Positions 1-8,218 of a stretch of 64,000 nucleotides of DNA are shown here, one piece after another. The stretch is from the NCBI GenBank assembly GCA_963705635.1, contig CAVPKH010000004.1, positions 248,001-312,000 of the forward strand, given 5' to 3'. Below the pieces are notes generated by a model. That model worked only from the letters and a program-made list of their open reading frames with translations. It had not been told where the DNA came from and did not search any database. The DNA is from VRUE01 sp963705635 (lineage in GTDB: Bacteria > Actinomycetota > Thermoleophilia > Solirubrobacterales > 70-9). The stretch's first letter is position 1, and every line of letters starts with the position of its first letter. Both the position numbers and the translations under genes were made by a program.

Positions 1-740
1 TTGCGGGCGCCGCCGAAGATCGCCCGCAGCATCTCGTCGAGCGTGCCCTGCAGGTCGGCAAGGGTGATCCCCTCGCCGATCGCCAGCCCCTCGACCTGGT
101 GGAACATCGGGCTGTGGGTGGCGTCGGAGTCGCGCCGGTAGACCTTGCCGGGGGCGATCATGAAGATCGGCGGCGGCTGGGCCTCCATGCTGCGGATCTG
201 CACCGGCGACGTATGCGTGCGCAGCAGAACCTCGGGGTCGGACTGCACGTAGAAGGTGTCCTGCAGCATCCGCGCCGGGTGGCCCGGCGGGTGGTTGAGC
301 GCGGTGAAGTTGTAGTAGTCGTGCTCGACCTCGGGGCCCTCCATCACCCTGTAGCCGAGGCCGACCATGACGTCCTCGATCTGGCGCGTGGTGCGGGTGA
401 TCAGGTGGGCGTGGCCGACCGGGCGCGGCGGGGCGCCGGGCAGGGTGACGTCGATCCGGTCACCGGCAAGCCGCGACTCCAGCTCGCCCGCGTCAAGCAC
501 GCCAGCGCGCGACTCGAGCAGCTGCTCCAGCCCCTTGCGGGCCTGGTTGGCGCCGGAGCCGACCTTGCCCCGTTCCTCCGCCGGCAACTCGGCGATCCCG
601 CGCAGGATCGTCGTCAGCTCCGCCTTGCGGCCGAGGTAGCGGACCCGCAGCTCCTCCAGCTCGGCGGTACCGGCCGCGGCCTCGATCGCCGCGGCAGCCT
701 CGACCCTGATCTGCTCGATCCGCTCTAGACCCTCAGGCAT
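1..740 (-). CDS. pheS: Phenylalanyl-tRNA synthetase alpha subunit (3' part outside window)
   Basis: PheS charges tRNA-Phe as part of the cytoplasmic alpha2-beta2 enzyme. Reading leftwards from an ATG at 738-740 gives MPEGLERIEQIRVEA, then a coiled-coil N-terminal tRNA-binding arm, then class II synthetase sequence including HPARMLQDTFYV and THSPMFHQVEGL. The frame stays open to base 1, so the C-terminal catalytic part is missing. The start overlaps the end of the upstream methyltransferase by eight bases, indicating translational coupling. The order infC, rpmI, rplT, rRNA methylase, pheS is the usual bacterial one. Confidence 0.93.
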   Translation of the reverse strand, partial: MPEGLERIEQIRVEAAAAIEAAAGTAELEELRVRYLGRKAELTTILRGIAELPAEERGKVGSGANQARKGLEQLLESRAGVLDAGELESRLAGDRIDVTLPGAPPRPVGHAHLITRTTRQIEDVMVGLGYRVMEGPEVEHDYYNFTALNHPPGHPARMLQDTFYVQSDPEVLLRTHTSPVQIRSMEAQPPPIFMIAPGKVYRRDSDATHSPMFHQVEGLAIGEGITLADLQGTLDEMLRAIFGGAR

Positions 741-1452
741 CTGAACCAGCCTCCGGCATGGCGAGCGACGATATCCGCTCGCAGGCGATCGCAGCCACGG
801 CGGCGACGTTGAGCGACTCGGCGCCACCGGGCCGCAGCGGGATCGTCACCGTCGCCTCGCACTGCCCAAGCACCCGATCCGGCAGCCCCTCGCGCTCCGC
901 CCCGAGGCAGAGCGTCGCCGCGCCCGCCAGCCTCGCCGGGCCCTCGCCCCCGTGGGCGAGGAGCGCGGCCCGCGGCGCCGGCGTCTCACCGACGTCGGCC
1001 CGGGCAACGGGCTGGCCGAAGATCGAGCCCATGCTCGCCCGCACCGCCTTCGGCGAAAAGGGGTCGGCGCAGCCGGGGCCAAGCACGACGGTGCCGTCGA
1101 GCAGGGCGTGGGCGGTGCGCACGATCGTGCCGACGTTGCCGGGGTCACCGACGCCGTGCAGGTAAAGGCAGGGCGAGCCTCCCGGCTCGGCCCAGCGCTG
1201 CGGCCAGACGGCGATCGCGCGCGTCCCCGAGCCAAGGTTCGAAACTTCAGCCAGGAGCTCGGGCTCCACCTCCTCGCCGCCCAGATCACTGCCGGCGGCG
1301 GTGAGCAGGAAGCGTGGCTCAGCGCCGGCCGCGAGACCCGCCTCGACCAGGTCCTCACCCTCGGTGACGAAGGCGCCCTCGCGCTCGCGCTGCTTGCGCT
1401 CGCGCAGCTTGCGAACCAGCTTCAGCTTCTCGTTTTGGGGGCTTTCGATCAT
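733..1452 (-). CDS. SpoU/TrmH-family rRNA 2'-O-methyltransferase
   Basis: Probable SAM-dependent 2'-O-ribose methyltransferase of the SPOUT class acting on rRNA or tRNA. The N-terminal substrate-binding part begins IESPQNEKLKLVRKLRE. The C-terminal trefoil-knot part shows the family motifs HGVGDPGNVGTIVRTA, AVRASMGSIFG and IPLRPGGAESLNVAAVAA. I chose the ATG at 1450-1452. An in-frame start further upstream, at 1572, would place the rplT terminator hairpin inside the gene and add about 40 residues with no family resemblance. About 239 residues is normal for the family. It lies between rplT and pheS, as in many actinobacteria. The exact target nucleotide cannot be told from sequence. Confidence 0.88.
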   Translation of the reverse strand: MIESPQNEKLKLVRKLRERKQREREGAFVTEGEDLVEAGLAAGAEPRFLLTAAGSDLGGEEVEPELLAEVSNLGSGTRAIAVWPQRWAEPGGSPCLYLHGVGDPGNVGTIVRTAHALLDGTVVLGPGCADPFSPKAVRASMGSIFGQPVARADVGETPAPRAALLAHGGEGPARLAGAATLCLGAEREGLPDRVLGQCEATVTIPLRPGGAESLNVAAVAAIACERISSLAMPEAGSDA

Positions 1453-1503
1453 CTGGTTGCGGTCCTGGTGTTTGTTCGGTTCGGCCTTTTCTTCTCCTGG
1501 AAC

Positions 1504-1530
1504 GAAAAAGCGGGCCGTGAAGACGGCCCG
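1504..1530 (-). terminator. Rho-independent terminator after rplT
   Basis: On the minus strand an 8-bp stem (CGGGCCGT / ACGGCCCG) with a four-base loop is followed directly by CTTTTTCG. It sits about 28 bases past the rplT stop and before the preferred start of the methyltransferase. It may only attenuate read-through into the methyltransferase and pheS. Confidence 0.8.
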
Positions 1531-1558
1531 CCCGGGAAGTGGAGTATCTGAGTGCGGC

Positions 1559-1918
1559 TTAGGCGGCCGCACCCTCCCGGGCTAGCTCCACAAATCGGCG
1601 GAACGCCTCGCGGTCGTTGACCGCGATGTCGGCGAGCATCTTGCGGTTCACCTCGACCCCGGCCTCACCGAGGCCGTGGATCAGCTGCGAGTAGCTCATG
1701 CCCTCGAGCCGCGCGGCGGCGTTGATCCGGGTGATCCAGAGCCGGCGAAAGTCACGCTTGCGATTGCGCCGGTCGCGGTAGGCGTACATCCCCGACCGCT
1801 GCACCTGCTCTTTGGCGAAGCGGTAAGACGAGTGCTTGCGCCCGAAATAGCCTTTCGCTTCTTTCAGTACTTTGCGGCGCTTCTTGCGCGCGTTGACTGA
1901 CCGTTTGACCCGGCTCAC
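1559..1918 (-). CDS. rplT: 50S ribosomal protein L20
   Basis: L20 is a large-subunit assembly protein, 119 residues here, the normal size. The sequence opens SRVKRSVNARKKRRKVL and contains AKGYFGRKHSSYRFAKEQV and RLWITRINAAAR, typical of the family. The start is GTG at 1916-1918, overlapping the rpmI stop in a GTGA arrangement, so the two are translationally coupled. In many bacteria L20 represses its own operon by binding the mRNA leader. Here rpmI-rplT has been separated from infC by wecB, so the usual leader architecture may not apply. Confidence 0.97.
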   Translation of the reverse strand: MSRVKRSVNARKKRRKVLKEAKGYFGRKHSSYRFAKEQVQRSGMYAYRDRRNRKRDFRRLWITRINAAARLEGMSYSQLIHGLGEAGVEVNRKMLADIAVNDREAFRRFVELAREGAAA

Positions 1919-2115
1919 TTGCCGCCTCCGAGCAGGTGCCGCACCGTCTTCACGTCGGACGGGGCAATCTCGACCGGCCGCGCCATCCGCCGCTTGCGCT
2001 TCGGGGACTTCTTCTCGAGGATGTGGCTCGAGTAGGCACGGCGACCGCGCAGCTTGCCCGTCGCGGTCTTGCGGAAGCGCTTCTTGGCGCCGGAGTGAGT
2101 TTTCATCTTGGGCAT
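1915..2115 (-). CDS. rpmI: 50S ribosomal protein L35
   Basis: Small basic large-subunit protein of 66 residues with the family start MPKMKTHSGAKKRFRKTATG and a C-terminal KTVRHLLGG. The ATG is at 2113-2115. It is directly upstream of and overlaps rplT. Unusually, the neighbour on its 5' side is not infC but the start of wecB on the opposite strand, 86 bases away, so rpmI-rplT must use a promoter in that short divergent gap. I could not identify a convincing -35/-10 pair there. Confidence 0.97.
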   Translation of the reverse strand: MPKMKTHSGAKKRFRKTATGKLRGRRAYSSHILEKKSPKRKRRMARPVEIAPSDVKTVRHLLGGGK

Positions 2116-2201
2116 CGGGGTCCGCTATTGAAGCAGACCGGAGCTTCCAAGTGCTCGCTCTGTTGCAGGTGGAAGCCGGCGCGCAGGTACTGTGGCGCCG
2201 G

Positions 2202-3272
2202 ATGCGCATCGTCTACGTCCTCGGAACCCGGCCCAACTTCGTCAAGACGGCCCCGGTGATCGGCGCCCTGCGGGCGCGGCTGCCGCAGGGGCGCCACGCC
2301 ATCGTCCACACCGGCCAGCACTACGACCGGCTGATGTCGGAGGTCTTTCTCGAGGAGCTGGGCGTGCCGGCGCCCGATTACATGCTCGAGGTCGGCTCGG
2401 GCAGCCACGCCCAGCAGACGGCGCGGGTGATGGAGCGGCTGGAGCCCGTGCTGATCGAGGAGCAGCCCGACCTGGTGATGGTGCCGGGCGACGTCAACTC
2501 GACCCTGGCGGCGGCGCTGACCGCGGCGAAGATGCAGATCCCCGTCGCCCACGTCGAGTCGGGCCTGCGCAGCTTCGACCGCACGATGCCCGAGGAGCTG
2601 AACCGGATCGTCGCCGACCAGCTCTCCGACCAGCTCTTCATCCACAGCCCCGAGGCAAACGACAACCTGCACGCGGAAGGCGTCCCCGCCGAGCGCATCC
2701 ACCTGGTCGGCAACACGATGATCGACACGCTGGTCGTCCTGGAGGAGCGCTTTCGCGCGGCAGGCAGCGCCGGGCGCCTCGGCGTCAAGCCAGGCGAGTA
2801 CGTCCTCGTCACCCTGCACCGCCCCGCCCTGGTCGATGGCCCACTGCTGAGGGAGACGATCGAGCGCCTCGCCGCACTGGCCCAAGAGATGCCAGTCGTC
2901 TTCCCGGTTCATCCCCGCACCCGCTCGATGATGGAGGCGATCAACTCCGAGCACCCCGGCCTGCTGCTCTGCGACCCGCTCGGCTACATCGACTTCCTCT
3001 CGCTGCTGGCAGACGCCGGCGCCGTCCTAACCGACTCAGGCGGCATCCAAGAGGAGACGACCTACCTGGGCATCCCCTGCTTCACGCTCCGCGACAACAC
3101 CGAGCGCCCAATCACGATCACAGCTGGAACCAACACCCTGCTCGGCCTAGATCCCGCGGCAATCACCCAGATCCCAGCAGCTCTCGCCCGGCGCTCCCAA
3201 GAGCGACCCGAGCCACCGCCCCTATGGGACGGCCACGCATCTGAGCGCATCGCCGACATCGTCGCGGGCTAG
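2202..3272 (+). CDS. wecB: UDP-N-acetylglucosamine 2-epimerase (non-hydrolysing)
   Basis: Converts UDP-GlcNAc to UDP-ManNAc in the cytoplasm for cell-envelope polysaccharide synthesis. The 356-residue product begins MRIVYVLGTRPNFVKTAPVI (sugar-nucleotide 2-epimerase, GT-B fold). It contains HTGQHYD, VPGDVNSTLAAAL, HVESGLRSFDRTMPEELNR, ITLADSGGIQEE-like LTDSGGIQEETTYLGIP and LRDNTERP, covering the substrate and UDP contact motifs. The open frame extends further upstream, but the ATG at 2202 matches the family N-terminus. The gene is the only plus-strand gene inside the infC-rpmI-rplT group and is convergent with infC; the whole 3' gap is taken up by a palindromic element. Confidence 0.95.
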   Translation: MRIVYVLGTRPNFVKTAPVIGALRARLPQGRHAIVHTGQHYDRLMSEVFLEELGVPAPDYMLEVGSGSHAQQTARVMERLEPVLIEEQPDLVMVPGDVNSTLAAALTAAKMQIPVAHVESGLRSFDRTMPEELNRIVADQLSDQLFIHSPEANDNLHAEGVPAERIHLVGNTMIDTLVVLEERFRAAGSAGRLGVKPGEYVLVTLHRPALVDGPLLRETIERLAALAQEMPVVFPVHPRTRSMMEAINSEHPGLLLCDPLGYIDFLSLLADAGAVLTDSGGIQEETTYLGIPCFTLRDNTERPITITAGTNTLLGLDPAAITQIPAALARRSQERPEPPPLWDGHASERIADIVAG

Positions 3273-3385
3273 GGCCTATCCCGGTAGGGGTGGAACGTCT
3301 TGCACTTTTTGGTCGTTCCACCTTGCGGCGTCAGCAGGTACGTCTCGATCCAAAAAGTTAAGTGGAACCCCTGCCGGGATAGGGC
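3273..3385. repeat. Palindromic element, family A copy 1
   Basis: Fills the complete gap between the wecB and infC stop codons. The outer arms 3274-3290 and 3369-3385 pair over about 16 bp with one T/G mismatch that would be a wobble in RNA. The 78-base core (3291-3368) opens TGGAACGTCTTGCAC and closes TTAAGTGGAAC. Inside it CTTTTTGG (3305-3312) pairs with CCAAAAAG (3350-3357). The loops GCGGCGTCAGCA and TCTCGATC recur in copy 2 at 35429-35506. It may act as a bidirectional terminator, but T-runs do not directly follow the GC stem. Confidence 0.85.
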
Positions 3386-4132
3386 TCAAGCAGCCGCAGC
3401 GTCGTCAGAGCTGTCCTCGGCGGCGGGTTTCTCATCAGCCGCAGGAGTCTCATCAGCCGCAGGAGTCTCATCAGCCGCAGGGGTCTCCTCAGCCGCAGGG
3501 GTCTCCTCAGCGGCCGGCTTCTCAGCCGCAGCCGGCGTCTCCTCGTCGCTCGGCTTCGCCTCGCCCTCAGCCTCGACTTTGGCCGCCTCTTTGCCGGGCG
3601 CCAGCAGCATGCTCATGTTGCGGCCTTCCTGAAGTGGCTGGGACTCGATCACGGCAAGTTCTCCGAGGTCCTCGAAGAGGCGCTGAAGCAGCGCCCTGCC
3701 CCGCTCCGGGTGCGCCTGCTCACGGCCCCGGAACATGATCGTCACCTTGACCTTGTCCTGGTGACGGAGGAAGCGCTCGACGTGGCCCTTCTTCGTCTCG
3801 TAGTCGTGGTTGGCGATCTTCGGTCGCAGCTTGATCTCGCGGATGTTGACCTGCTGCTGGTGCTTGCGCGCCTGCTTCTGCTTCTGCTCCTGCTCGTACT
3901 TGTACTTCGAGTAATCGAGCAAGCGAGTGACCGGCGGCTTCGAGTTGGGGGCGACCTCGACCAGATCGAGGTCGGCGTCCTGGGCGCGCTTCAGCGCCTC
4001 GTTGATCTCGACGACTCCGAGCTGCTCGCCGTCGGCCCCGATCAGGCGGACCTTGGGAACGCGGATGCGCTCGTTGATCCGAGTGGTGTCGCGCTCTGGT
4101 GGGCGCCGATCGAACCTACGCGGGACCGGCAC
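3386..4132 (-). CDS. infC: Translation initiation factor IF-3 with acidic C-terminal tail
   Basis: IF-3 binds the 30S subunit and checks start codon and initiator tRNA. The N-domain begins at RINERIRVPKVRLIGADGEQ; the C-domain shows KEIKLRPKIANHDYETK-like and KVKVTIMFRGRE motifs. IF-3 proper ends near residue 180; here it is followed by about 65 residues of Glu/Ala/Pro/Asp-rich tail encoded by an 18-bp tandem repeat. The likely start is GTG at 4130-4132; an ATA codon directly precedes it, of interest because infC often uses rare starts for autoregulation. No good Shine-Dalgarno sequence is visible. A strong promoter lies about 100 bases upstream. Confidence 0.96.
   Translation of the reverse strand: MPVPRRFDRRPPERDTTRINERIRVPKVRLIGADGEQLGVVEINEALKRAQDADLDLVEVAPNSKPPVTRLLDYSKYKYEQEQKQKQARKHQQQVNIREIKLRPKIANHDYETKKGHVERFLRHQDKVKVTIMFRGREQAHPERGRALLQRLFEDLGELAVIESQPLQEGRNMSMLLAPGKEAAKVEAEGEAKPSDEETPAAAEKPAAEETPAAEETPAADETPAADETPAADEKPAAEDSSDDAAAA
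3430..3519 (-). repeat. 18-bp tandem repeat in the infC tail
   Basis: About five head-to-tail units of an 18-bp sequence (plus strand, CTCATCAGCCGCAGGAGT with drift to CTCCTCAGCCGCAGGGGT). Each unit encodes six residues of the ETPAAD/ETPAAE type. Unit length is a multiple of three, so copy-number change would lengthen or shorten the acidic tail without breaking the frame. Confidence 0.85.
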
Positions 4133-4236
4133 TATCTAAGCGAGAGGTGGAGCTTCAAGAGGACGAGAGGTAGGGACCGGGGCACGGGACGCTCAGCGGC
4201 GCGGGGTGTTTGGCGTGCCTGCGATCAAGTGTCCGG

Positions 4237-4264
4237 AGTATAGACAGCAGACGGGGCTTGGCAA
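4237..4264 (-). promoter_or_regulatory. Sigma-70-type promoter of infC
   Basis: On the minus strand TTGCCA (4259-4264) and TATACT (4237-4242) are separated by 16 bases, close to the vegetative consensus. Transcription would start near 4230, giving a leader of roughly 100 bases before the infC start, long enough for leader regulation. It lies just outside the 3' end of thrS. Confidence 0.7.
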
Positions 4265-4272
4265 CCGCTCGG

Positions 4273-6153
4273 TCAGGGGGATTCGCTCTCGCCGCACACG
4301 CGGGCGGCGAAGTCGGTCGCCGGCATCGCCCCCAGCTCGCCGTCCTCGTGCGAGCGCACGGCCACCGCCCCGGCCTCCTGCTCGCGGTCGCCGACGACCA
4401 GCATGTAGGGGTAGCGGCCGAGCTCGGCGTCGCGGATCTTCCTGCCGACCGACTCCGAGCGATCGTCGATCTCGATCCGCACGCCGGCCTCGCGCAGCTC
4501 GGCGGCGGCGCGCGCCGCGTACTCGTTGTGGCGATCGGAGACCGGCAGCACGATCGCCTGCACCGGCGCCAGCCAGACCGGGAAGCGACCGGCGTAGTGC
4601 TCGATCAGGATCCCGGCGAAGCGCTCCATCGAGCCGAGCAGGGCGCGGTGGATCATCACCGGGCGGTGGTTGGCATCGTCGGCGCCGACGTAGGCGAGGT
4701 CGAAGCGCTCGGGCATCTGGAAGTCGAGCTGGCAGGTGCCGCACTGCCAGGAGCGGCCGAGCGCGTCGGTCACGTGGAAGTCGATCTTCGGCCCGTAGAA
4801 GGCGCCGTCGCCGGGGTTGAGCTCGTACTCGCGCCCCTGGCGGTCGAGCGCCTCGGTCAGCGCCGCCTCGGCCTTGTCCCACTGCTGCTCGGAGCCCATC
4901 GACTTCTGCGGCCTGGTCGAGAGCTCGACCCGCACGTCCTCGAAGCCGAAGCGGGCGTAGAGCTCGTCGATCGCCGCGCAGATGTCGGCGACCTCGTCGG
5001 CGATCTGCTCCTCGGTGCAGTAGACGTGGGCGTCGTCCTGGGTGAAGGCGCGCACCCGCAGCAGCCCGTGCAGGACGCCCTCGCGCTCGTTGCGGGAGAC
5101 GCGGCCGAACTCGGCCAGGCGCAGCGGCAGCTCGCGGTAGGAGTGGCGCTCGGAGTCGAAGACGAGGCAGGCACCGGGGCAGTTCATCGGCCGCAGCGCC
5201 AGCCGCTTCTCGTCGGACTGCATGAAGTACATGTCGTCGCGGTAGTTCTCCCAGTGGCCGGAGCGGTGCCAGAGCTCCTCGTCGAGCACCTGCGGGGTGG
5301 CGATCTCCCTGTAGCCGCGCTTGCGCAGCTGGGCCTGGACCTGGTCCTCGATCAGGTGCAACAGGGTCGTGCCATTGGGCAGCCAGAAGGGCATGCCCGG
5401 CGCCTCCTCGCGCAGCATGAAGATGCCGAGCTGGGGACCGAGGCGGCGGTGGTCGCGCTTCTTCGCCTGCTCGATCAGCTCCAGGTGCTTGCCCAGGTCC
5501 TTCTTGGAGAAGAAGGCGGTGCCGTAGATCCGGGTCAGCATCTGGCGCTTCTCGTCACCGCGCCAGTAGGCCCCTGCGAGCGAGCTCAGCTTGATCGCCT
5601 TGATCCGCCCCGTCGAGGGCCCGTGCGGGCCGCGACAGAGGTCCTCGAAGGGCCCGTTGCGGTAGAGCGAGACGGTCTCGACCCCTTCTTTCTCGATCAG
5701 GTCGCGAATCAGCTCGACCTTGTAGCCCTCGTCCTGGCCCTCGAAGATCGAGATCGCCTCGGCGACCGGGACGTCGCGGCGCTCGAAGGCCTCGTCGGCC
5801 TCGATGTGGGCGCGCATCGCCGCCTCGATCTTCTCCAGGTCGGCGTCGCTGACCTTCACATCCTCGGGAAAGTCGAAGTCGTAGTAGAAGCCGTTCTCGA
5901 TCGCCGGCCCGATCGTCACCTTGGTCCCCGGGTAGAGCTCCTGCACCGCCTCGGCCATGACGTGGGCGGCGTCGTGGCGGATCAGCGCCAGCGCCTCGGG
6001 GTCGCGGTCGGTGAGGATCGCGATCTCGGCGCCGTCGGGGAGCGCGGCCGAGAGGTCGCGCAGGTCGCCGTCGACGCGGATCGCCAGCGCCGCCTTCGCA
6101 AGCCCGGGCCCGATCGCGGCCGCAGCGTCGGCCCCAGAGGCGCCACTGGTCAA
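4273..6153 (-). CDS. thrS: Threonyl-tRNA synthetase (true start slightly upstream, unclear)
   Basis: Charges tRNA-Thr. Domains in order: TGS, the editing domain with HDAAHVMAEAVQELYPG and the Cys-containing CRGPHGPSTG, class II core (LRPMNCPGACLVF, RVRAFTQDDAHVYC, GAFYGPKIDFHV, HRALLGSMERF) and C-terminal anticodon-binding domain (LAPVQAIVLPVSD). Zinc ligands Cys and His are in MNCPG, QDDAH and the HRALLG segment. The TGS start (KITVTLPDGTPLEL) is read in frame upstream of the TTG at 6151-6153, but no ATG, GTG or TTG precedes it before a TAG at 6219-6221. An ATG at 6216-6218 is one frame off, so either a one-base error or an unusual start codon exists here. Confidence 0.95.
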   Translation of the reverse strand: MTSGASGADAAAAIGPGLAKAALAIRVDGDLRDLSAALPDGAEIAILTDRDPEALALIRHDAAHVMAEAVQELYPGTKVTIGPAIENGFYYDFDFPEDVKVSDADLEKIEAAMRAHIEADEAFERRDVPVAEAISIFEGQDEGYKVELIRDLIEKEGVETVSLYRNGPFEDLCRGPHGPSTGRIKAIKLSSLAGAYWRGDEKRQMLTRIYGTAFFSKKDLGKHLELIEQAKKRDHRRLGPQLGIFMLREEAPGMPFWLPNGTTLLHLIEDQVQAQLRKRGYREIATPQVLDEELWHRSGHWENYRDDMYFMQSDEKRLALRPMNCPGACLVFDSERHSYRELPLRLAEFGRVSRNEREGVLHGLLRVRAFTQDDAHVYCTEEQIADEVADICAAIDELYARFGFEDVRVELSTRPQKSMGSEQQWDKAEAALTEALDRQGREYELNPGDGAFYGPKIDFHVTDALGRSWQCGTCQLDFQMPERFDLAYVGADDANHRPVMIHRALLGSMERFAGILIEHYAGRFPVWLAPVQAIVLPVSDRHNEYAARAAAELREAGVRIEIDDRSESVGRKIRDAELGRYPYMLVVGDREQEAGAVAVRSHEDGELGAMPATDFAARVCGESESP

Positions 6154-6289
6154 CTCCAGCGGCGTCCCGTCGGGAAGCGTGACGGTGATCTTTTGAGTCG
6201 CAGCCTCGATCCGGCCATGCTACCCACGGCCACCCGATGCACAGCCCCCCCGGTGCGGCCGGCCACTGCTTGAGGTTGACTCCGCTTTT

Positions 6290-6316
6290 TTCGCCCTGCA
6301 GACGAAGAAGGGCGAA
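6290..6316. other. Small hairpin between thrS and a membrane protein gene
   Basis: An 8-bp stem TTCGCCCT (6290-6297) / AGGGCGAA (6309-6316) lies a few bases past the stop of the upstream minus-strand gene. The T-run is on the wrong side for a classical minus-strand terminator, so its role is uncertain. Confidence 0.4.
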
Positions 6317-6321
6317 GTCAG

Positions 6322-8193
6322 TCAGCGCGGCGCCCCTTGCCGGGCCTGGCGGACGGCTATGAGCGGGCATGGGCTGTGGCCCTGGACCGGGGTGGTCCGT
6401 TCCCAGAGGACGTAAGGCGGGGCAATGCGCACCACGCGCAGACCAGGGAACGGAGCCTGGCTGGGTGCGGATTCCGCGACCACGAAGCGAACCCCCGGGG
6501 GCGGCTTGCTACCGGCTTCACCGGCCGCATCGATGCAAACCCGCCCACCGCGCAGCTCCCAGGTGATGTAGGGCACGCCATGCTCCTCGCCGAGCAATTG
6601 CCGCGATGCGATGACAAGGGTCGGGCCTTCGCCAACCGTGGATCGAAGCCCCGTCAGCGCCGGCGTGTAGGAGGCGGGACCGACCGGCGCGTTGGCGAGC
6701 GCCAGCAGCGAGCAGCCACCCGCCACCAGCAGGTAGAGCCAGGCCACCGGGCGGCGCAGCAGCGGCAGGACGATGACCAGGACAGCAGCCGGGGCGCCGA
6801 TCTCGATCGCCTTGGCGGCGGTGTAGGGCGTGCCGCCGATGCGAGCGGCCGCGTAGGCAAGGGCGGCCGCGGCGAGGCCGGCGATCAGGGCTGATTCGCG
6901 GCGGCGCCGGCAGAGGACCAGCCCGTAGAGGAGCAGGATCGAGGCGAAGGCGGCGCCGAGGTAGTAACCGAGCGCGGGCACGGCGCCGGCGCCTGGGGTG
7001 AGGCGAAAATCGCCCGAGGGCCAGATCCCGAGCGCCTCGAAAGGCGAGATCTGGCCGAAGAGGTTGCCGAGGCCGGGGCCATTGGGGTCGAAGGTCTCGA
7101 ACGAGTGGAAGTCGAGCATGCGGTTGATCTCGGGGGCGATCAGGACCAGGAAGAGAAGGGACGCCCACAGGACGGGGCGCCAGGCTGCGGGTCCTGTCGT
7201 GGGGGTGGGGTGCACCCCTTGCCCTGCGCGCTCTTCCGGGGGCCGGGATACATCGCCCCCAGGGATGAGGTCTTCCCCCTCAGAGCCTCCGGGCGGCGGA
7301 GTCCACCCCACCCCCACGCCACCCGCAGAGCTGCCGAACCGGCCCCGGGTCCATTGCACTGCTGCATAGATTGCTGCGGCGCCGATCAGCCAGATCAGGC
7401 CCGGGAAGCTGTAGGTGTAGATGGAGCCTGCTGCCAGGATGGCTGCCGGGACGAAGCGCAAGGGGAGCTCGCGCCAAGCGGGACTGGTCGCCTCTCTCAG
7501 GGCGAGGACGAAGGCTAGGAAGAAGAGGGCTTGCATCGTCTCCTTGAAGGAGCCCTGGGCCAGGTAGGAGGCGACCATGTAGGTGAGTCCGACAACCAGG
7601 GAAGCCGGGATGCGCAGATAGGCAGGCTGGTCGCGAAAGGCCGTTAGGGCGGTTAGCGACGCGAGGACGGCCACCGCGACCGTCAGGCCCGTGAAGCCCT
7701 GGACGATGGAGACGCCCAGGCCCTTGGTCAGGGCGACGGCTATCGCGTGGGGACCGAGCGGGTAGCCCTGGTGCAGGAGCTGCGAGCCCTCGCCGTGGGC
7801 CAGCCGGTCCGCGGCCAGCAGGTGCTGGGACATGTCCGGGTTGAAGCTGGTGCCGAGAATGCCGAAGTGGCCTTCGGCGACGAAGGGGAGCGAGGCCGCG
7901 GCCAGGGCGAGGATCGCAACCGGCGCCCCCGCGCGGAGCGCCTCTCCCCCTGCGTCCGAGCGCCGCCACAGGTAGGCAGCCGACGCCGCCGTAAGCAGCA
8001 GGGCGACGAGAGCCGAGGTCGCCCCCCGTCCCGGCAGCCGCACCGTGCCCCAACAGATCGCGCAGAGCAGCGCCAGCCCAACCGGCGGCGCCAGCCACGA
8101 CCAGCGCCGCACCCCGCAGAAAGTGATCGCCGCCTGGCCCGTGGCCAGCGAGGCGGCGCAAACGCCCAGTACGGCTGCATAGGTCCCGATCAC
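6322..8193 (-). CDS. Large polytopic membrane protein, unknown function
   Basis: I do not recognise a specific family. The 623-residue product has at least ten hydrophobic spans, a loop with GTSFNPDMSQHLLAADRLA after the third or fourth span, and a C-terminal soluble part of about 120 residues. This layout (acidic extracytoplasmic loop, many helices, soluble tail) resembles GT-C-type glycosyltransferases or other actinobacterial envelope membrane proteins, but no catalytic motif is diagnostic. A hydrophilic, Gly/Pro-rich stretch near residues 292-340 (SSAGGVGVGWTPPPGGSEGE onward) is encoded by a palindromic DNA element and breaks the hydrophobic pattern; it looks like an in-frame insertion. 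The start is GTG at 8191-8193, 25 bases from the divergent AraC gene. Confidence 0.75.
   Translation of the reverse strand: MIGTYAAVLGVCAASLATGQAAITFCGVRRWSWLAPPVGLALLCAICWGTVRLPGRGATSALVALLLTAASAAYLWRRSDAGGEALRAGAPVAILALAAASLPFVAEGHFGILGTSFNPDMSQHLLAADRLAHGEGSQLLHQGYPLGPHAIAVALTKGLGVSIVQGFTGLTVAVAVLASLTALTAFRDQPAYLRIPASLVVGLTYMVASYLAQGSFKETMQALFFLAFVLALREATSPAWRELPLRFVPAAILAAGSIYTYSFPGLIWLIGAAAIYAAVQWTRGRFGSSAGGVGVGWTPPPGGSEGEDLIPGGDVSRPPEERAGQGVHPTPTTGPAAWRPVLWASLLFLVLIAPEINRMLDFHSFETFDPNGPGLGNLFGQISPFEALGIWPSGDFRLTPGAGAVPALGYYLGAAFASILLLYGLVLCRRRRESALIAGLAAAALAYAAARIGGTPYTAAKAIEIGAPAAVLVIVLPLLRRPVAWLYLLVAGGCSLLALANAPVGPASYTPALTGLRSTVGEGPTLVIASRQLLGEEHGVPYITWELRGGRVCIDAAGEAGSKPPPGVRFVVAESAPSQAPFPGLRVVRIAPPYVLWERTTPVQGHSPCPLIAVRQARQGAPR
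7198..7318. repeat. Palindromic element E inside a coding gene
   Basis: Perfect 15-bp arms, CGTGGGGGTGGGGTG at 7198-7212 and its complement at 7304-7318, enclose about 90 bases containing a second inverted pair (GGGGG near 7238 and CCCCC near 7256). The 121-base element is read through in frame by the membrane protein gene at 6322-8193 and supplies a polar Gly/Pro-rich loop of about 40 residues. The layout recalls the palindromic elements that sit inside Rickettsia genes; no sequence relationship is claimed. Confidence 0.75.
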
Positions 8194-8218
8194 GAGGTCG
8201 CGAGCCTAGACTGCGGGC

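Noticed and set aside
733..1572. Long start of the SpoU/TrmH gene at 1572
   Set aside because: The added region contains the rplT terminator hairpin and has no family similarity; ATG at 1452 is better.
3430..3519. CRISPR-like array
   Set aside because: Units are 18 bp, directly adjacent with no spacers, and code for a hexapeptide repeat in infC. No cas genes are in the window.
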